Of a stretch of 41,830 nt of DNA, positions 33,114 to 41,815 are shown in pieces. Every line of letters begins with the position of its first letter. Position 1 is the first letter of the stretch. Made by a program: the position numbers and the translations under genes. The DNA is from an uncultured Eubacterium sp. (GTDB taxonomy: Bacteria > Bacillota > Clostridia > Lachnospirales > Lachnospiraceae). The stretch is taken from positions 1 to 41,830 of the forward strand of contig CAJUFM010000021.1 in assembly GCA_910585745.1 (NCBI GenBank), written 5' to 3'. The notes beneath the pieces are model-generated. The model saw only the letters and a program-made list of their open reading frames with translations. It was not told where the DNA came from and searched no databases.

Positions 33114-34022
33114 ATGGAGCTTCAACCGATAAGTCCATTTGTACAAGATATTTTCAGAAAATACGAGGCAATGCGTCCCTGCTTTATGAGCGAAGGGCAC
33201 TTCCTAAACCAGTTTTTATGGGAAAATTATTATCAGACACGATTTGCCACAGATGATATCGCACTCTACCTGTTCTTCCAGAGAAAGGGAGAACGGGGCG
33301 CTTTTTGCCCTCTATGCTCTGTCGATGACCTTCCAGAAGCCTTTCGCCGAATGGAACAACAGTTCCACGAAGTCTGGAACTGCCCCATGAATGTCTATCT
33401 GATCGACACCCTCACAAAAGACGTCTGGCAGAGTGCCGGTCTCCTCTCCCACTACACACTGGAAGCCGACCGGGACAGCGCCGATTATATATACGATGCA
33501 GATAAATTAAAGACTCTCAGCGGGCGGGCTCTTCATAAGAAAAAAAATCTAGTTAATGCTTTTCAGCGAGAATATGAGGGACAATTTACTTATGAAACCC
33601 TTTGCTGCAGTAACATCGAAGAAGTAAAAGATTTTCATGAAAAATGGCTGGATGAGCGCAGGGTCTATGACAAATATAATTGTATTGATAACGAAGAAGA
33701 AGGTGTGTACCGGCTTCTTGGCAACTGCCAGAGCATCGACTGCCACATGGGAGGAATCCGCATGAACGGCAAACTGGCAGCCTACACCATCGGAAGTTAT
33801 TGTCCTTCCATCCAGTGTGCTTTTATCCATATCGAAAAGGCAGACAGCGAGATTAAAGGACTTTATAACTATATCAACCAGCAGTTCCTGATCCATGAAT
33901 TTCCAGAAGCCCGCTATGTGAACCGGGAAGATGACCTCGGTCAGGAAAATCTCCGGCAGGCAAAACTGTCTTATAAGCCAATACGTCTTGAAGAAAAATT
34001 TTATCTTCGCGAAAAGAGCTGA
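33114..34022 (+). CDS. DUF2156 (LPG-synthase C-terminal-like) protein
   Basis: The 302-residue product resembles the DUF2156 family, related to the catalytic GNAT-like domain of phosphatidylglycerol lysyltransferase (MprF), but has no membrane part. Typical segments are FLWENYYQTRF near 38-48, LSGRALHKKKNLVNAF near 140-155, RMNGKLAAYTIGSY near 216-229, and YVNREDDLGQENLRQAKLSYKP near the C-terminus. An aminoacyl-tRNA-dependent or acetyl-CoA-type transfer is possible; the substrate is unknown. ATG 33114-33116 follows AAGGAGG. Its stop abuts the stop of the converging licD gene with no spacer. Confidence 0.75.
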   Translation: MELQPISPFVQDIFRKYEAMRPCFMSEGHFLNQFLWENYYQTRFATDDIALYLFFQRKGERGAFCPLCSVDDLPEAFRRMEQQFHEVWNCPMNVYLIDTLTKDVWQSAGLLSHYTLEADRDSADYIYDADKLKTLSGRALHKKKNLVNAFQREYEGQFTYETLCCSNIEEVKDFHEKWLDERRVYDKYNCIDNEEEGVYRLLGNCQSIDCHMGGIRMNGKLAAYTIGSYCPSIQCAFIHIEKADSEIKGLYNYINQQFLIHEFPEARYVNREDDLGQENLRQAKLSYKPIRLEEKFYLREKS

Positions 34023-34832
34023 TCAGCGCCAAAAGGCAAGATATTCATGCCCTTTTCGCTGGTCCTCAGGGGGAAGCTTGGTATAATCACCATAGATCCC
34101 CCTAAGTTTTTTATCATATTCCCGTGGGACCTGACAGGAGATCCCCTCAAATGCCATGACGATCCTGTCCTCATAATAGCTCTTCAAATTGATTTCCTTC
34201 ACCCCATAAACCGTCGGATAACAGAATACATTTCGAGAAGAATCATAGTCGTAGGTCTGCATAAGAGCCTCTGCCTCCCCAATGATCTTTCCCAGCTGAA
34301 ATTTTTTCAGATGATGCCAGTAACATTGTCTGAGCTGTTTCCAGGGATTCAGAAAGGGTTTATATCGTCCAAATATCTTCCGGGATTCTTCGATCTTATC
34401 CCAGTACTTAGCATATACTTCTCTCCGCTGCTCTTCGCTGTCCCCCGCTCCATCCACCGGAAAAACGTCCACCCAGAGCGCCTGGGCAAATGCATCTCTC
34501 CTTCCCTTTTTCTGTGTAATCGTATCCCGGTGCACCACCTGAATATAGGGAATGGCTACATTTCCCTTCATCCCTGTCCGAAGTTCATAACGGGAATTTT
34601 CTGTTTCTCTATCAAATACCTGCTTAAACACATTGTAATCCGGCCGCGGCATGGATATATCGATATCATCATCCCAGGGAATAAACCCGCCATGCCGGAC
34701 CGCTCCGATCAACGTCCCATAATCTAAAATATAACGCAGCTTATACTTTTCACAGACCTTTACGATCTGGCGAAACATATCTAATTCGATCTCCTTACAT
34801 TCCTCCAGGGATATCGGCTCTAATTTACGCAT
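34023..34832 (-). CDS. LicD-family phosphotransferase
   Basis: LicD proteins (FKRP-like nucleotidyltransferase fold) transfer phosphocholine or related groups to surface glycans. The 269-residue product has the catalytic signature DYGTLIGAVRHGGFIPWDDDID at 37-58, with its acidic cluster. ATG 34830-34832 has GGAGAAG upstream and overlaps the flippase stop by 8 nt. Its pairing with a flippase suggests decoration of an exported cell-surface polysaccharide. The head group transferred is unknown. Confidence 0.87.
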   Translation of the reverse strand: MRKLEPISLEECKEIELDMFRQIVKVCEKYKLRYILDYGTLIGAVRHGGFIPWDDDIDISMPRPDYNVFKQVFDRETENSRYELRTGMKGNVAIPYIQVVHRDTITQKKGRRDAFAQALWVDVFPVDGAGDSEEQRREVYAKYWDKIEESRKIFGRYKPFLNPWKQLRQCYWHHLKKFQLGKIIGEAEALMQTYDYDSSRNVFCYPTVYGVKEINLKSYYEDRIVMAFEGISCQVPREYDKKLRGIYGDYTKLPPEDQRKGHEYLAFWR

Positions 34833-36300
34833 CTTCTCCTCGCCTTCTGCTCCGCATCATTTTGATAAAATTCTTAAGAATGTCTATTAAATAGCGGAAC
34901 TGACTCACTCCAAAAGCCACAGATAATATGATATAGCTGGCTGCTCCTGATACAACCTGTAAAACAATACTTAGGAGATCCGGTACAGGCAGCCTTCCCA
35001 CTCCGTATACACATATTCCCATCGCAGCCGCCAACAAAATCGAAGGGATGAGATCCACTAGCTGTTCCAGGTAGGTGTATCCCAGATATTTACGGTTTGG
35101 AGTAGAATTCACCAGGGCCGCAAAAAAGGTAACAAACATCGCCGTCACTGCAATTGCCATAACTCCCTGATACATCACAGCGACGATCATCACGATGCCA
35201 AATACTTTTTTAACAATCTCCATGATCAAATAGGTTCTTCCCCTTCCCATCGCCTTCACCGCCTGAACATTCGCTGTCTGCACTGGCTCTAGGGCAAACT
35301 GGATACAGGCGATCTGCATATAGGGAACACAGGGCAGCCATTTCTCCGTAAACATCAGACGCACGATCGGCTCTGACATAACCAGCAGACCGATCATCAG
35401 AGGCCACATGATATAGGAACTCACCCGTATGGAAAGGCGCACCATTTCCTTTAGTTTTCCAGTATCGTCCTGTTTTAATGTCATCGCCGGAAACAACACA
35501 GAACTGACAGATGAATTAATATTTGTTACGATAAGGTTTGGCAGTTTTCCTCCCTGGTTATAAAAAGCCAGATCTTTTTCTGTGTAAACTTTCCCAATAA
35601 TCAGGCTGCGTATCTGTTTATAAGACGTGTGAATCAGTTCAGATGCCAACATCTTCCACCCAAAACTGAACAGATACTTCATCCGCCCCAGAGAAAATCT
35701 CCATACAGGGCGCCACCGGACGGTAAACCAGAGCACCACTGTATCCATCGTAGAATTGAACAGGTACTGTGCAACCAGAGCCCATGCGCCAAAACCTGTA
35801 TATGCCATTACGATCCCCACAACCGCCGATCCCACAGTACCGATCAATGTCGAAAAAAAGAAACGTTTAAACAGCATCTTTTTCTGTACATAGGCATGCT
35901 GTACCGAATTCACCCCGGCCAGTGGCAGCTTAAGTGCCATCACCCGGAGTACCGACGTCAGAATTTCTTTATCATAAAATCCAGCTACTACCGGGGCGCA
36001 CAAAAATACGATAATATAAAGCACCCAGGACATCACAATGCTAAAATAAAAGACAGAGGAAAAATCCAGTTCATCCGCGTCCTTCTTCTGAACAAGAGCC
36101 GCCCCAAAACCGCTGGATACAAACACATTTGCTATATCAATAAATATGGTGATCAGTGCAATAACCCCATAATCAGACGGCAGCAGCAGCCTCGCCAGAA
36201 TGATCGAGACAAGAAAGGACACAGCCTGAGCCCCAATCCTCTCACCAAATTTCCAGACCAGCCCGGAAAATACTTTTCTTTGTAATCCACCTTCACTCAT
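34825..36300 (-). CDS. Polysaccharide flippase (MOP/Wzx family)
   Basis: The 491-residue membrane protein fits the oligosaccharide flippase branch of the MOP superfamily. The N-terminal signature VWKFGERIGAQAVSFLVS and LARLLLPSDYGVIAL at ~14-48 is typical of the Wzx/polysaccharide biosynthesis subgroup. Roughly 12-14 hydrophobic helices run through the protein, with a positively charged tail (MMRSRRRGED). It should move lipid-linked glycan units across the membrane. ATG 36298-36300 overlaps the upstream Rpn stop by 4 nt (ATGA). It is followed by licD, so the operon joins export and decoration of a surface glycan. Confidence 0.88.
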   Translation of the reverse strand: MSEGGLQRKVFSGLVWKFGERIGAQAVSFLVSIILARLLLPSDYGVIALITIFIDIANVFVSSGFGAALVQKKDADELDFSSVFYFSIVMSWVLYIIVFLCAPVVAGFYDKEILTSVLRVMALKLPLAGVNSVQHAYVQKKMLFKRFFFSTLIGTVGSAVVGIVMAYTGFGAWALVAQYLFNSTMDTVVLWFTVRWRPVWRFSLGRMKYLFSFGWKMLASELIHTSYKQIRSLIIGKVYTEKDLAFYNQGGKLPNLIVTNINSSVSSVLFPAMTLKQDDTGKLKEMVRLSIRVSSYIMWPLMIGLLVMSEPIVRLMFTEKWLPCVPYMQIACIQFALEPVQTANVQAVKAMGRGRTYLIMEIVKKVFGIVMIVAVMYQGVMAIAVTAMFVTFFAALVNSTPNRKYLGYTYLEQLVDLIPSILLAAAMGICVYGVGRLPVPDLLSIVLQVVSGAASYIILSVAFGVSQFRYLIDILKNFIKMMRSRRRGEDA

Positions 36301-37178
36301 TCTCTTTTAGTCCTTTTCTTTTTTGATAAAAGTCCGTTTTCAAACTCAGCGAAGGAATTTACTTTAACCGCTAATTTAAGCCATCTGCTAATAACCTCTG
36401 AGTCTGTTTCACTTCGCACTCTGTCTTCCAACGCTTTCGGAATTTCTCCCATCTCTTCCAGTATATCAAGTAAGGCTTCTGCTTTTCCCTCTGCCTTTCC
36501 CTCTTCCCGCCACATCCGCTCAAACTCCCATGACTTCATATAGCGTACACCTACTTCCTTTTTATGCTTAAGTCTAGTTACATAATCATGTAATTCTTTC
36601 AACTCTCCAGATACTGCATTAGTTTCTGAACTCTCCATTATGTATTTTAAAAGCTGAGCCAGTTTCTTAGTGCCGCCGACCACTCCTTTAGTATATAAAA
36701 ATACTGACACAGCCCCATCTTCATATTTTATATCCGGTTCTTCCAAGACTACATTTTTAACTGTATAGCACATACGATTCTGACCAAAGGGATCATGAGA
36801 TAGGATAAAAATTGTCCAAAGTTCTGGCAGTTTGTCATACTCCTCTCCGGTATCTAAAAGCCTGCTATCTAATAAAGCCCGGTAATACCTATTTCTCTTC
36901 GGCAACAACTTTTTATTAGTGTGCTGATCCGGTTCAAAATCATAAAAACACTTTCCCTTTTCATCAACATACAGATCCATGCGAATACCATGTTGTACAG
37001 TATCCACTCCCTGAACGATATTTTGTGGATGAATTTGAATTTCCTTCACCTCTCTGTTACAGATCGACTTGATCAGCAGGCGGCAGAACCACTCGCCCTG
37101 CTCCCCAGAAACTGCCTCAAAAAACAAAAAATCATCCAATAAATTTAGTTCTTCCATCATCTTTTTTTGTTGCTTCAT
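36297..37178 (-). CDS. Rpn-family PD-(D/E)XK nuclease/transposase-like
   Basis: The 293-residue product resembles the Rpn (recombination-promoting nuclease) / PDDEXK_2 family. It begins with LNLLDDFLFFEAV at ~12-24. A nuclease core around residues 60-85 reads GIRMDLYV ... YDFEPDQ, where family members have a D and an ExQ pair; here the second element is FEPDQ. The C-terminal region contains the REEGKAEGKAEAL repeat-like helix common in the family. ATG 37176-37178 follows GGGAGGATACTAG. It overlaps the flippase start by 4 nt, an unusual place for a nuclease. Rpn proteins mediate DNA cleavage in defence or transposition; activity here is uncertain. Confidence 0.8.
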   Translation of the reverse strand: MKQQKKMMEELNLLDDFLFFEAVSGEQGEWFCRLLIKSICNREVKEIQIHPQNIVQGVDTVQHGIRMDLYVDEKGKCFYDFEPDQHTNKKLLPKRNRYYRALLDSRLLDTGEEYDKLPELWTIFILSHDPFGQNRMCYTVKNVVLEEPDIKYEDGAVSVFLYTKGVVGGTKKLAQLLKYIMESSETNAVSGELKELHDYVTRLKHKKEVGVRYMKSWEFERMWREEGKAEGKAEALLDILEEMGEIPKALEDRVRSETDSEVISRWLKLAVKVNSFAEFENGLLSKKKRTKRE

Positions 37179-37304
37179 CTAGTATCCTCCCTTATTATAA
37201 TTCTTTTTCCCCACCATGTAAAGCATTTTAACTCAAAAGTATAATATTATTTTCTATGGAAATTTTAATTTGCAGAAAAGTGACTATGCACCCGCAAAAA
37301 AAGA

Positions 37305-37341
37305 AATCACATCAATCCGAAGATTTCAGATTGATGTGATT
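37305..37341 (-). terminator. Intrinsic terminator after the YoaK-like gene
   Basis: Thirteen-base arms AATCACATCAATC and GATTGATGTGATT, followed on the minus strand by TTCTTTTTTTG, 71 nt after the stop of the YoaK-like gene. Confidence 0.85.
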
Positions 37342-37411
37342 GTAGCATACTTTTATAAAGTAGTCAACGAAAAAATATTACTCCCTGCTTCCTCAACTTC
37401 GCGCCGTCGAA

Positions 37412-38071
37412 CTACCTTTGTCTATTGCCATACATCATAACAAATGCAATACACAGAATGCCGGAGCACATTAGAATAGATTTTTCCTGCAGCCACAGGA
37501 TCACGATGCTTCCCATAACAGCTCCCAGCATAAAACAACCGATGATGCCGTAGTAGAGCAGACTCTTTCTCAGCCGGGAAGGGTCTTTCTTAAAAATGTA
37601 TTCACAAAGATTCTGTGTCCCGCTTCTCAGATTCCCAATGCACATTGTAGTGGCGATGCCGTTGTCATGTATTTTCCGGAAACTCTCCACCTGTATCCCA
37701 CAGGCGAGGGATATAATGCTGTTTGCCAGCAGATTATAGCGGAAGGGAATAAAAGCCACACCAAGCAGCAGAACAGCCTCGATCAGCAGAGAACTTTGTC
37801 TCCAGTGCAGGCTGCCCAGCCGCCCATCCGTCCGATAGCGCAGAAAATCTGATACAATGATTCCTATCGTAAAAGCCGCCACCGGACAAAGATATTGAAA
37901 TGCCCCGGATACATCCCCCTGTGAAAGATGAACTCCCAGCAAAAGCATATTTCCCGTCTGGGCATTGGCAAATACATGATCCCGGCAGAGATACGAATAG
38001 GCATCCATAAAACCACCGGAAACAGCTAGTATCATACCAACCCGCAGAGTCTCTGACATCTGACGGCTCAT
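37412..38071 (-). CDS. YoaK/DUF1275 membrane protein
   Basis: From ATG 38069-38071 the product is 219 residues with about six hydrophobic helices. Signatures of DUF1275 are SGGFMDAYSYLC near 18-29 and FANAQTGNMLLLGVHL near 34-49. The family is present in many bacteria; its function is not established, though transport is often proposed. The frame opens six codons earlier; the chosen start has AGGGGGAATGAAA before it. It is a single gene between two terminators. Confidence 0.85.
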   Translation of the reverse strand: MSRQMSETLRVGMILAVSGGFMDAYSYLCRDHVFANAQTGNMLLLGVHLSQGDVSGAFQYLCPVAAFTIGIIVSDFLRYRTDGRLGSLHWRQSSLLIEAVLLLGVAFIPFRYNLLANSIISLACGIQVESFRKIHDNGIATTMCIGNLRSGTQNLCEYIFKKDPSRLRKSLLYYGIIGCFMLGAVMGSIVILWLQEKSILMCSGILCIAFVMMYGNRQR

Positions 38072-38179
38072 TTTCATTCCCCCTGACATAGCTCAATGAC
38101 GCAGAACGAAACAGGGTTCAAATCCGCGCCATCGGGCTAAGATTAACCGTAAAAGTTTTAATCTGTTACTTGAGAAAAA

Positions 38180-38199
38180 TCCGGGGTACGATCCCCGGA
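38180..38199. terminator. Bidirectional terminator hairpin
   Basis: TCCGGGG and CCCCGGA arms enclose a six-base loop. TTCTTTTTG follows on the plus strand and TTTTTCTC on the minus strand. It lies 12 nt after the stop of the Cys-rich protein gene (minus). Confidence 0.8.
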
Positions 38200-38211
38200 C
38201 TTCTTTTTGTA

Positions 38212-38652
38212 CTAGCTCCTATAAATATCTGCAATCCGCCCCGCACTCTCTGGGGAGATTGCTTTGAGATACATCAAATACTGCAGTGCACTTCCTTCAT
38301 AGGAATGGACATCTCCAAACAGACCAACTTCGTAACAGTTTCGTATCACATTTATGATACAATTTTCTGTATGATCCTCTTTGCAATCCTTGCATTCTTT
38401 CAGAATATGCGCGATGGCTGTTTCCAGTTTATGTGGATCATATACCTTAAAATCGGTGGTAGGAATCCTGCCCGTGCCTTCTGCTACTTCCTTTTTCGGC
38501 TCATTTTGATAGTCTTTGATACACTTTTTGGCATAACCGATGGTACATGCTTCCTCCTGGCACTGGTCGCAAAATTCTCCCTCCATGCAGCAATCCCGCA
38601 GATCTTCCCAAACCAGATCCGCATTCATTCCTTTTTTGTGTTCCTCTGACAT
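38212..38652 (-). CDS. Ten-cysteine protein of unknown function
   Basis: The 146-residue soluble protein has ten cysteines in two groups: C21, C22, C28, C31, C36, C44 (CC-x5-C-x2-C-x4-C-x7-C) and C87, C90, C98, C106 (C-x2-C-x7-C-x7-C), with a His near the second group. No signal peptide or membrane helix is visible. The spacing suggests metal or iron-sulfur binding. I do not recognise a named family. ATG 38650-38652 follows GGAGG. A hairpin with 8-nt arms (TCAGGTAA/TTACCTGA, 38693-38714) lies in its leader and may be an operator or RNA structure. It is a monocistronic unit ending at the terminator at 38180. Confidence 0.8.
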   Translation of the reverse strand: MSEEHKKGMNADLVWEDLRDCCMEGEFCDQCQEEACTIGYAKKCIKDYQNEPKKEVAEGTGRIPTTDFKVYDPHKLETAIAHILKECKDCKEDHTENCIINVIRNCYEVGLFGDVHSYEGSALQYLMYLKAISPESAGRIADIYRS

Positions 38653-38794
38653 ACTAATCCTCCATTCTGATCCGAATATGATTCATTTGAATTCAGGTAA
38701 ATCTCCTTACCTGATTTATTCATAACCCTCAGATAGTATATCATAACGATGATTATTTTTCTACTTTTCTTTTAATTAAATTAATAAGTAAATA

Positions 38795-38823
38795 TTGTAA
38801 AATTTCTATAAAAATGCTATAAT
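38795..38823 (+). promoter_or_regulatory. Promoter of the solute-binding protein-chemoreceptor unit
   Basis: TTGTAA (38795-38800), a 17-nt spacer and a perfect TATAAT (38818-38823) preceded by TGC (extended -10), 35 nt before the lipoprotein start. Confidence 0.8.
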
Positions 38824-38858
38824 AACCAGGCAAAAATAAAGGAACGAGGTGTTGTCAT

Positions 38859-40100
38859 ATGAAGAAACAAATTTACATACTATTTATGGCAGTCCTATGT
38901 GCCATATCATTGACTGGCTGCGGAAACGACAATGAACAGTCTAAAAATAGTACGAAAAAAACGGATTCTGGGAAAATCAATCTGGTAGTCTGGGGATCAG
39001 AAGAAGACGAAGCACTTATGAAGCAGATTATTGAGAGCTTCCAGACTCAGTATAAGGATCAGGCTGATTTTCAAATCACATTTGCAGCCCAGGGGGAATC
39101 TAACTGCAAGGATGCGCTTATCGCTGAGTTGGAAAAAGGTGCAGATGTATTTACCTTTGCAGATGACCAGCTGAACGCATTGACGGCAGCCGGTGCGCTT
39201 CTCCCTATTGAAAATGCAGATAATATCAAACAGGAACATCTGCCAAGGGCAGTAGAAGCAGCCTCTGTTGGAGATACTTTGTACGCCTATCCACTAACAG
39301 CAGATAATGGATACTTCTTATATTATAATAAAAAATATTTCACTCCAAAAGATGTAGAATCTTTAGACAATATGATGAAAATAGCCAAAAAAAATAAAAA
39401 GCATATAACTATGGATTGGTCTTCTGCATGGTATGTTTATTCCTTCTTTGGCAATACCGGATTGGAAATAGGGCTGAATGAAGATGGAATTACCAACTAC
39501 TGTACCTGGAACAAAAAAGATGCGGATGTGAATGGTGTGGATGTAGCAGAAGCCATGCTGAATATTTCCCGCAATCCAGGCTTTACCACCCGAAAGGATG
39601 AGGATTTTTTGGCCGGTGTCGAAAACGGCTCTGTGATCGCAGGCATAAGCGGAGTATGGAATTCTGTTGCTGTCACAAAGATCTGGGGCAAAAACACTGG
39701 AGCCGCCAAGCTTCCTACCTATACCTGTGACGGCCGGCAGATACAGATGGCATCTTTTTCAGGCTGCAAACTGATTGGTGTGAATGCCTATTCTAAAAAT
39801 CACAAATGGGCTTCCAAACTGGCAGAATGGATTACCAACGAAGCAAATCAGAAGCTTCGTTTTGAAATGCGTGGACAGGGTCCTTCCAACAAGAAGACAG
39901 CTGCCTCCACAGAAATTCAGAATTCACCAGCCATTGCTGCATTACTGGAACAAACTGAATTTTCGCATCTTCAGCGGGTAGGAGGAAAATTCTGGGATCC
40001 AGTAGCCTCTTTTGCAAAAAATATTTCAAAAGGAAATCCAAAGAATGAAAATCTGCAAAAACAGCTGGATAAAATGGTAGAAGATGTTACTGCCAGGTAA
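38859..40100 (+). CDS. Solute-binding lipoprotein (maltose-binding-like)
   Basis: The 413-residue product begins with a lipoprotein signal: Lys-Lys, a hydrophobic stretch and the lipobox SLTGC, with Cys21 as the lipidated residue. An extracellular family-1 solute-binding fold follows (INLVVWGSEEDEALMKQIIESF; ALTAAGALLPIENAD; YAYPLTADNGYFLYYNKKYF; WASKLAEWITNEANQ), typical of sugar/oligosaccharide-binding proteins of the MalE type. ATG 38859-38861 follows AACGAGG. The next gene is a chemoreceptor, 16 nt downstream, with no ABC permease in view, so the captured ligand may be signalled rather than transported. The family call is strong; the ligand is unknown. Confidence 0.88.
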   Translation: MKKQIYILFMAVLCAISLTGCGNDNEQSKNSTKKTDSGKINLVVWGSEEDEALMKQIIESFQTQYKDQADFQITFAAQGESNCKDALIAELEKGADVFTFADDQLNALTAAGALLPIENADNIKQEHLPRAVEAASVGDTLYAYPLTADNGYFLYYNKKYFTPKDVESLDNMMKIAKKNKKHITMDWSSAWYVYSFFGNTGLEIGLNEDGITNYCTWNKKDADVNGVDVAEAMLNISRNPGFTTRKDEDFLAGVENGSVIAGISGVWNSVAVTKIWGKNTGAAKLPTYTCDGRQIQMASFSGCKLIGVNAYSKNHKWASKLAEWITNEANQKLRFEMRGQGPSNKKTAASTEIQNSPAIAALLEQTEFSHLQRVGGKFWDPVASFAKNISKGNPKNENLQKQLDKMVEDVTAR

Positions 40101-40116
40101 AAAAGGAGGATACAAA

Positions 40117-41703
40117 ATGAAAAACAAGCTTAGAATTCAACACCGCTTAATTCTGCCCATCGTCCTGCTGGGGGTTGTGGCTCTGATTTCAAATGTCCTA
40201 GCGGTTTTTAATATCAATAATGTCAATGCCAATGCTGCAAATATTGTTGATAATTATATGGTCGGCACAACAAAACTTGATGAAATCCGCCGTTCCATCT
40301 CAAACACTCATAAGATGGCGCTATCCCATATCATTGCTGAAGATTACAACACCATGATCACTGTTGTAACTCAAATGAAACAAGAAGAAAAAAATCTAAA
40401 CCAAAAACTGAAAGAATATAAAAATTATGTTACGGCGGCAGAAGATAAAACATATCAGGAATTGTTGAAAAATTATGAATCCTTCAAACACGCCCTGGTT
40501 TACCTTATTTGTGCCAGTGCAGACAGCAAGACACAGGATGCTTATGCCTATGCGAATGGAGATGTAGCGGATTTTGGTAATGCCATTGAGAGCAATATTA
40601 ACAAACTGGAGTCCTCAATTAAGGCTCAGACAACAACTTCCAGAAATACGCTTTCAAGAGTTTATATAACTTCTCTTACCATCAGTGTTATTTCTATAAT
40701 GATAGGTCTTATATTGGTATTAGCCTCTATCAGCATCATTATGAAGTATGTTATCAGACCATTTAAAAGTATTCTATATACACTTCAAGGAAGTTCTGAA
40801 CGCATCAACAATGTGGTAGGTGAGGTATTAAAACGAGCAAAAACTTCAAATAAAAGTACAAAAGACCTTTCTTCTTTAACAGGGGCGTTATCCGCTGCCA
40901 TTCAAAAAGTGGCAAGTAATGCCTCCATCATTAACAGCAACGCAGCAGACATTAAGCGTGATGTCAATAATACCGCTGAAGAATGCGGTGCAATCACAGA
41001 ATATTCCATCGCGATGAAAGCACGGGCAAAGGATATGGAACAATCTGCCCAAACAAACATGGAAGTCATGAGAGCAAAAGTTTCAGACATTTTAACAGAA
41101 CTGAATGAGGCGATTGAAGACAGCCGGAGTGTTGACCAGGTTAATCTCCTCACCAAAGATATCCTGCAGATTTCCGCTTCCACCAACATAATTGCCCTAA
41201 ACGCTTCGGTAGAAGCTGCCCGTGTTGGATCTGCTGGAAAAGGCTTTGCAGTAGTAGCGGAAGAAATCCGCCAGCTTGCAGATTCCTGTGGAGAAACTGC
41301 CAACCGTATCCAGGAAGTCAATAAAATTGTTACCAGTGCTGTACATAATCTTTCTAAGCACTCCCAGGATCTGGTGGATTATCTAAGTGAATCAATTCTG
41401 GCAGAATTTCAAGAGTTTGTTAATTCTGGGAAGCAGTATAAAGATGATGCCGCTTACATTGAACAAGCTATGGACGAATTCCACAACCGGACCGACCGGC
41501 TAAAGCAATCCATGATTGAGATTGCTGGCTCCATCGAAAGTATTACGAAAGCTATCGATGAGGGTGCTGCCGGCATCACAGGAGCCGCAGACAGCACCCA
41601 AAGCCTGGCAGCTGATATGGCGGATATCTCAAATCGTATGGATATGAATCAGGAAATTGTAGAAGAACTTCAAAAACAAACAAAGATTTTTGCCAATCTA
41701 TAG
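40117..41703 (+). CDS. Methyl-accepting chemotaxis protein, four-helix-type sensor
   Basis: The 528-residue receptor has an N-terminal membrane helix (~12-34) and an extracellular mostly helical sensor (~35-185) rather than a Cache fold. A second helix (~190-215) and a cytoplasmic signalling coiled coil follow, with the tip ISASTNIIALNASVEAARVG and then GKGFAVVAEEIRQLAD. ATG 40117-40119 is chosen over an upstream frame start because AAAGGAGG is well placed. It follows the solute-binding lipoprotein by 16 nt, suggesting that the lipoprotein docks on this receptor. No typical HAMP sequence is obvious after the second helix, though the segment is the right length. Confidence 0.9.
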   Translation: MKNKLRIQHRLILPIVLLGVVALISNVLAVFNINNVNANAANIVDNYMVGTTKLDEIRRSISNTHKMALSHIIAEDYNTMITVVTQMKQEEKNLNQKLKEYKNYVTAAEDKTYQELLKNYESFKHALVYLICASADSKTQDAYAYANGDVADFGNAIESNINKLESSIKAQTTTSRNTLSRVYITSLTISVISIMIGLILVLASISIIMKYVIRPFKSILYTLQGSSERINNVVGEVLKRAKTSNKSTKDLSSLTGALSAAIQKVASNASIINSNAADIKRDVNNTAEECGAITEYSIAMKARAKDMEQSAQTNMEVMRAKVSDILTELNEAIEDSRSVDQVNLLTKDILQISASTNIIALNASVEAARVGSAGKGFAVVAEEIRQLADSCGETANRIQEVNKIVTSAVHNLSKHSQDLVDYLSESILAEFQEFVNSGKQYKDDAAYIEQAMDEFHNRTDRLKQSMIEIAGSIESITKAIDEGAAGITGAADSTQSLAADMADISNRMDMNQEIVEELQKQTKIFANL

Positions 41704-41774
41704 ATTGAAACAAGTACAATAAATTCGCGCTGTCGAGTTAAAAGGGGCTGTCGGGAAATAGGTAGTCCCAAACA

Positions 41775-41815
41775 GAGGGGCTGTCGCACTAAGAAATTAG
41801 TGTGCAGCTCCTTTT
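41775..41815 (+). terminator. Terminator after the chemoreceptor
   Basis: GGGGCTG and a following CGCACTAA pair with TTAGTGTG and CAGCTCC (two G-U pairs, one bulge) around a short loop, ending CCTTTTCC. An AGGGGCTGTCG copy also lies about 35 nt upstream at 41741-41751. Confidence 0.65.

Noticed and set aside
38083..38140. tRNA-like segment (TAGCTCAATGA ... GGGTTCAAATCC)
   Set aside because: The phrases resemble D- and T-arms, but the T-stem does not pair, there is no anticodon arm and no acceptor stem. At most it is a decayed fragment.
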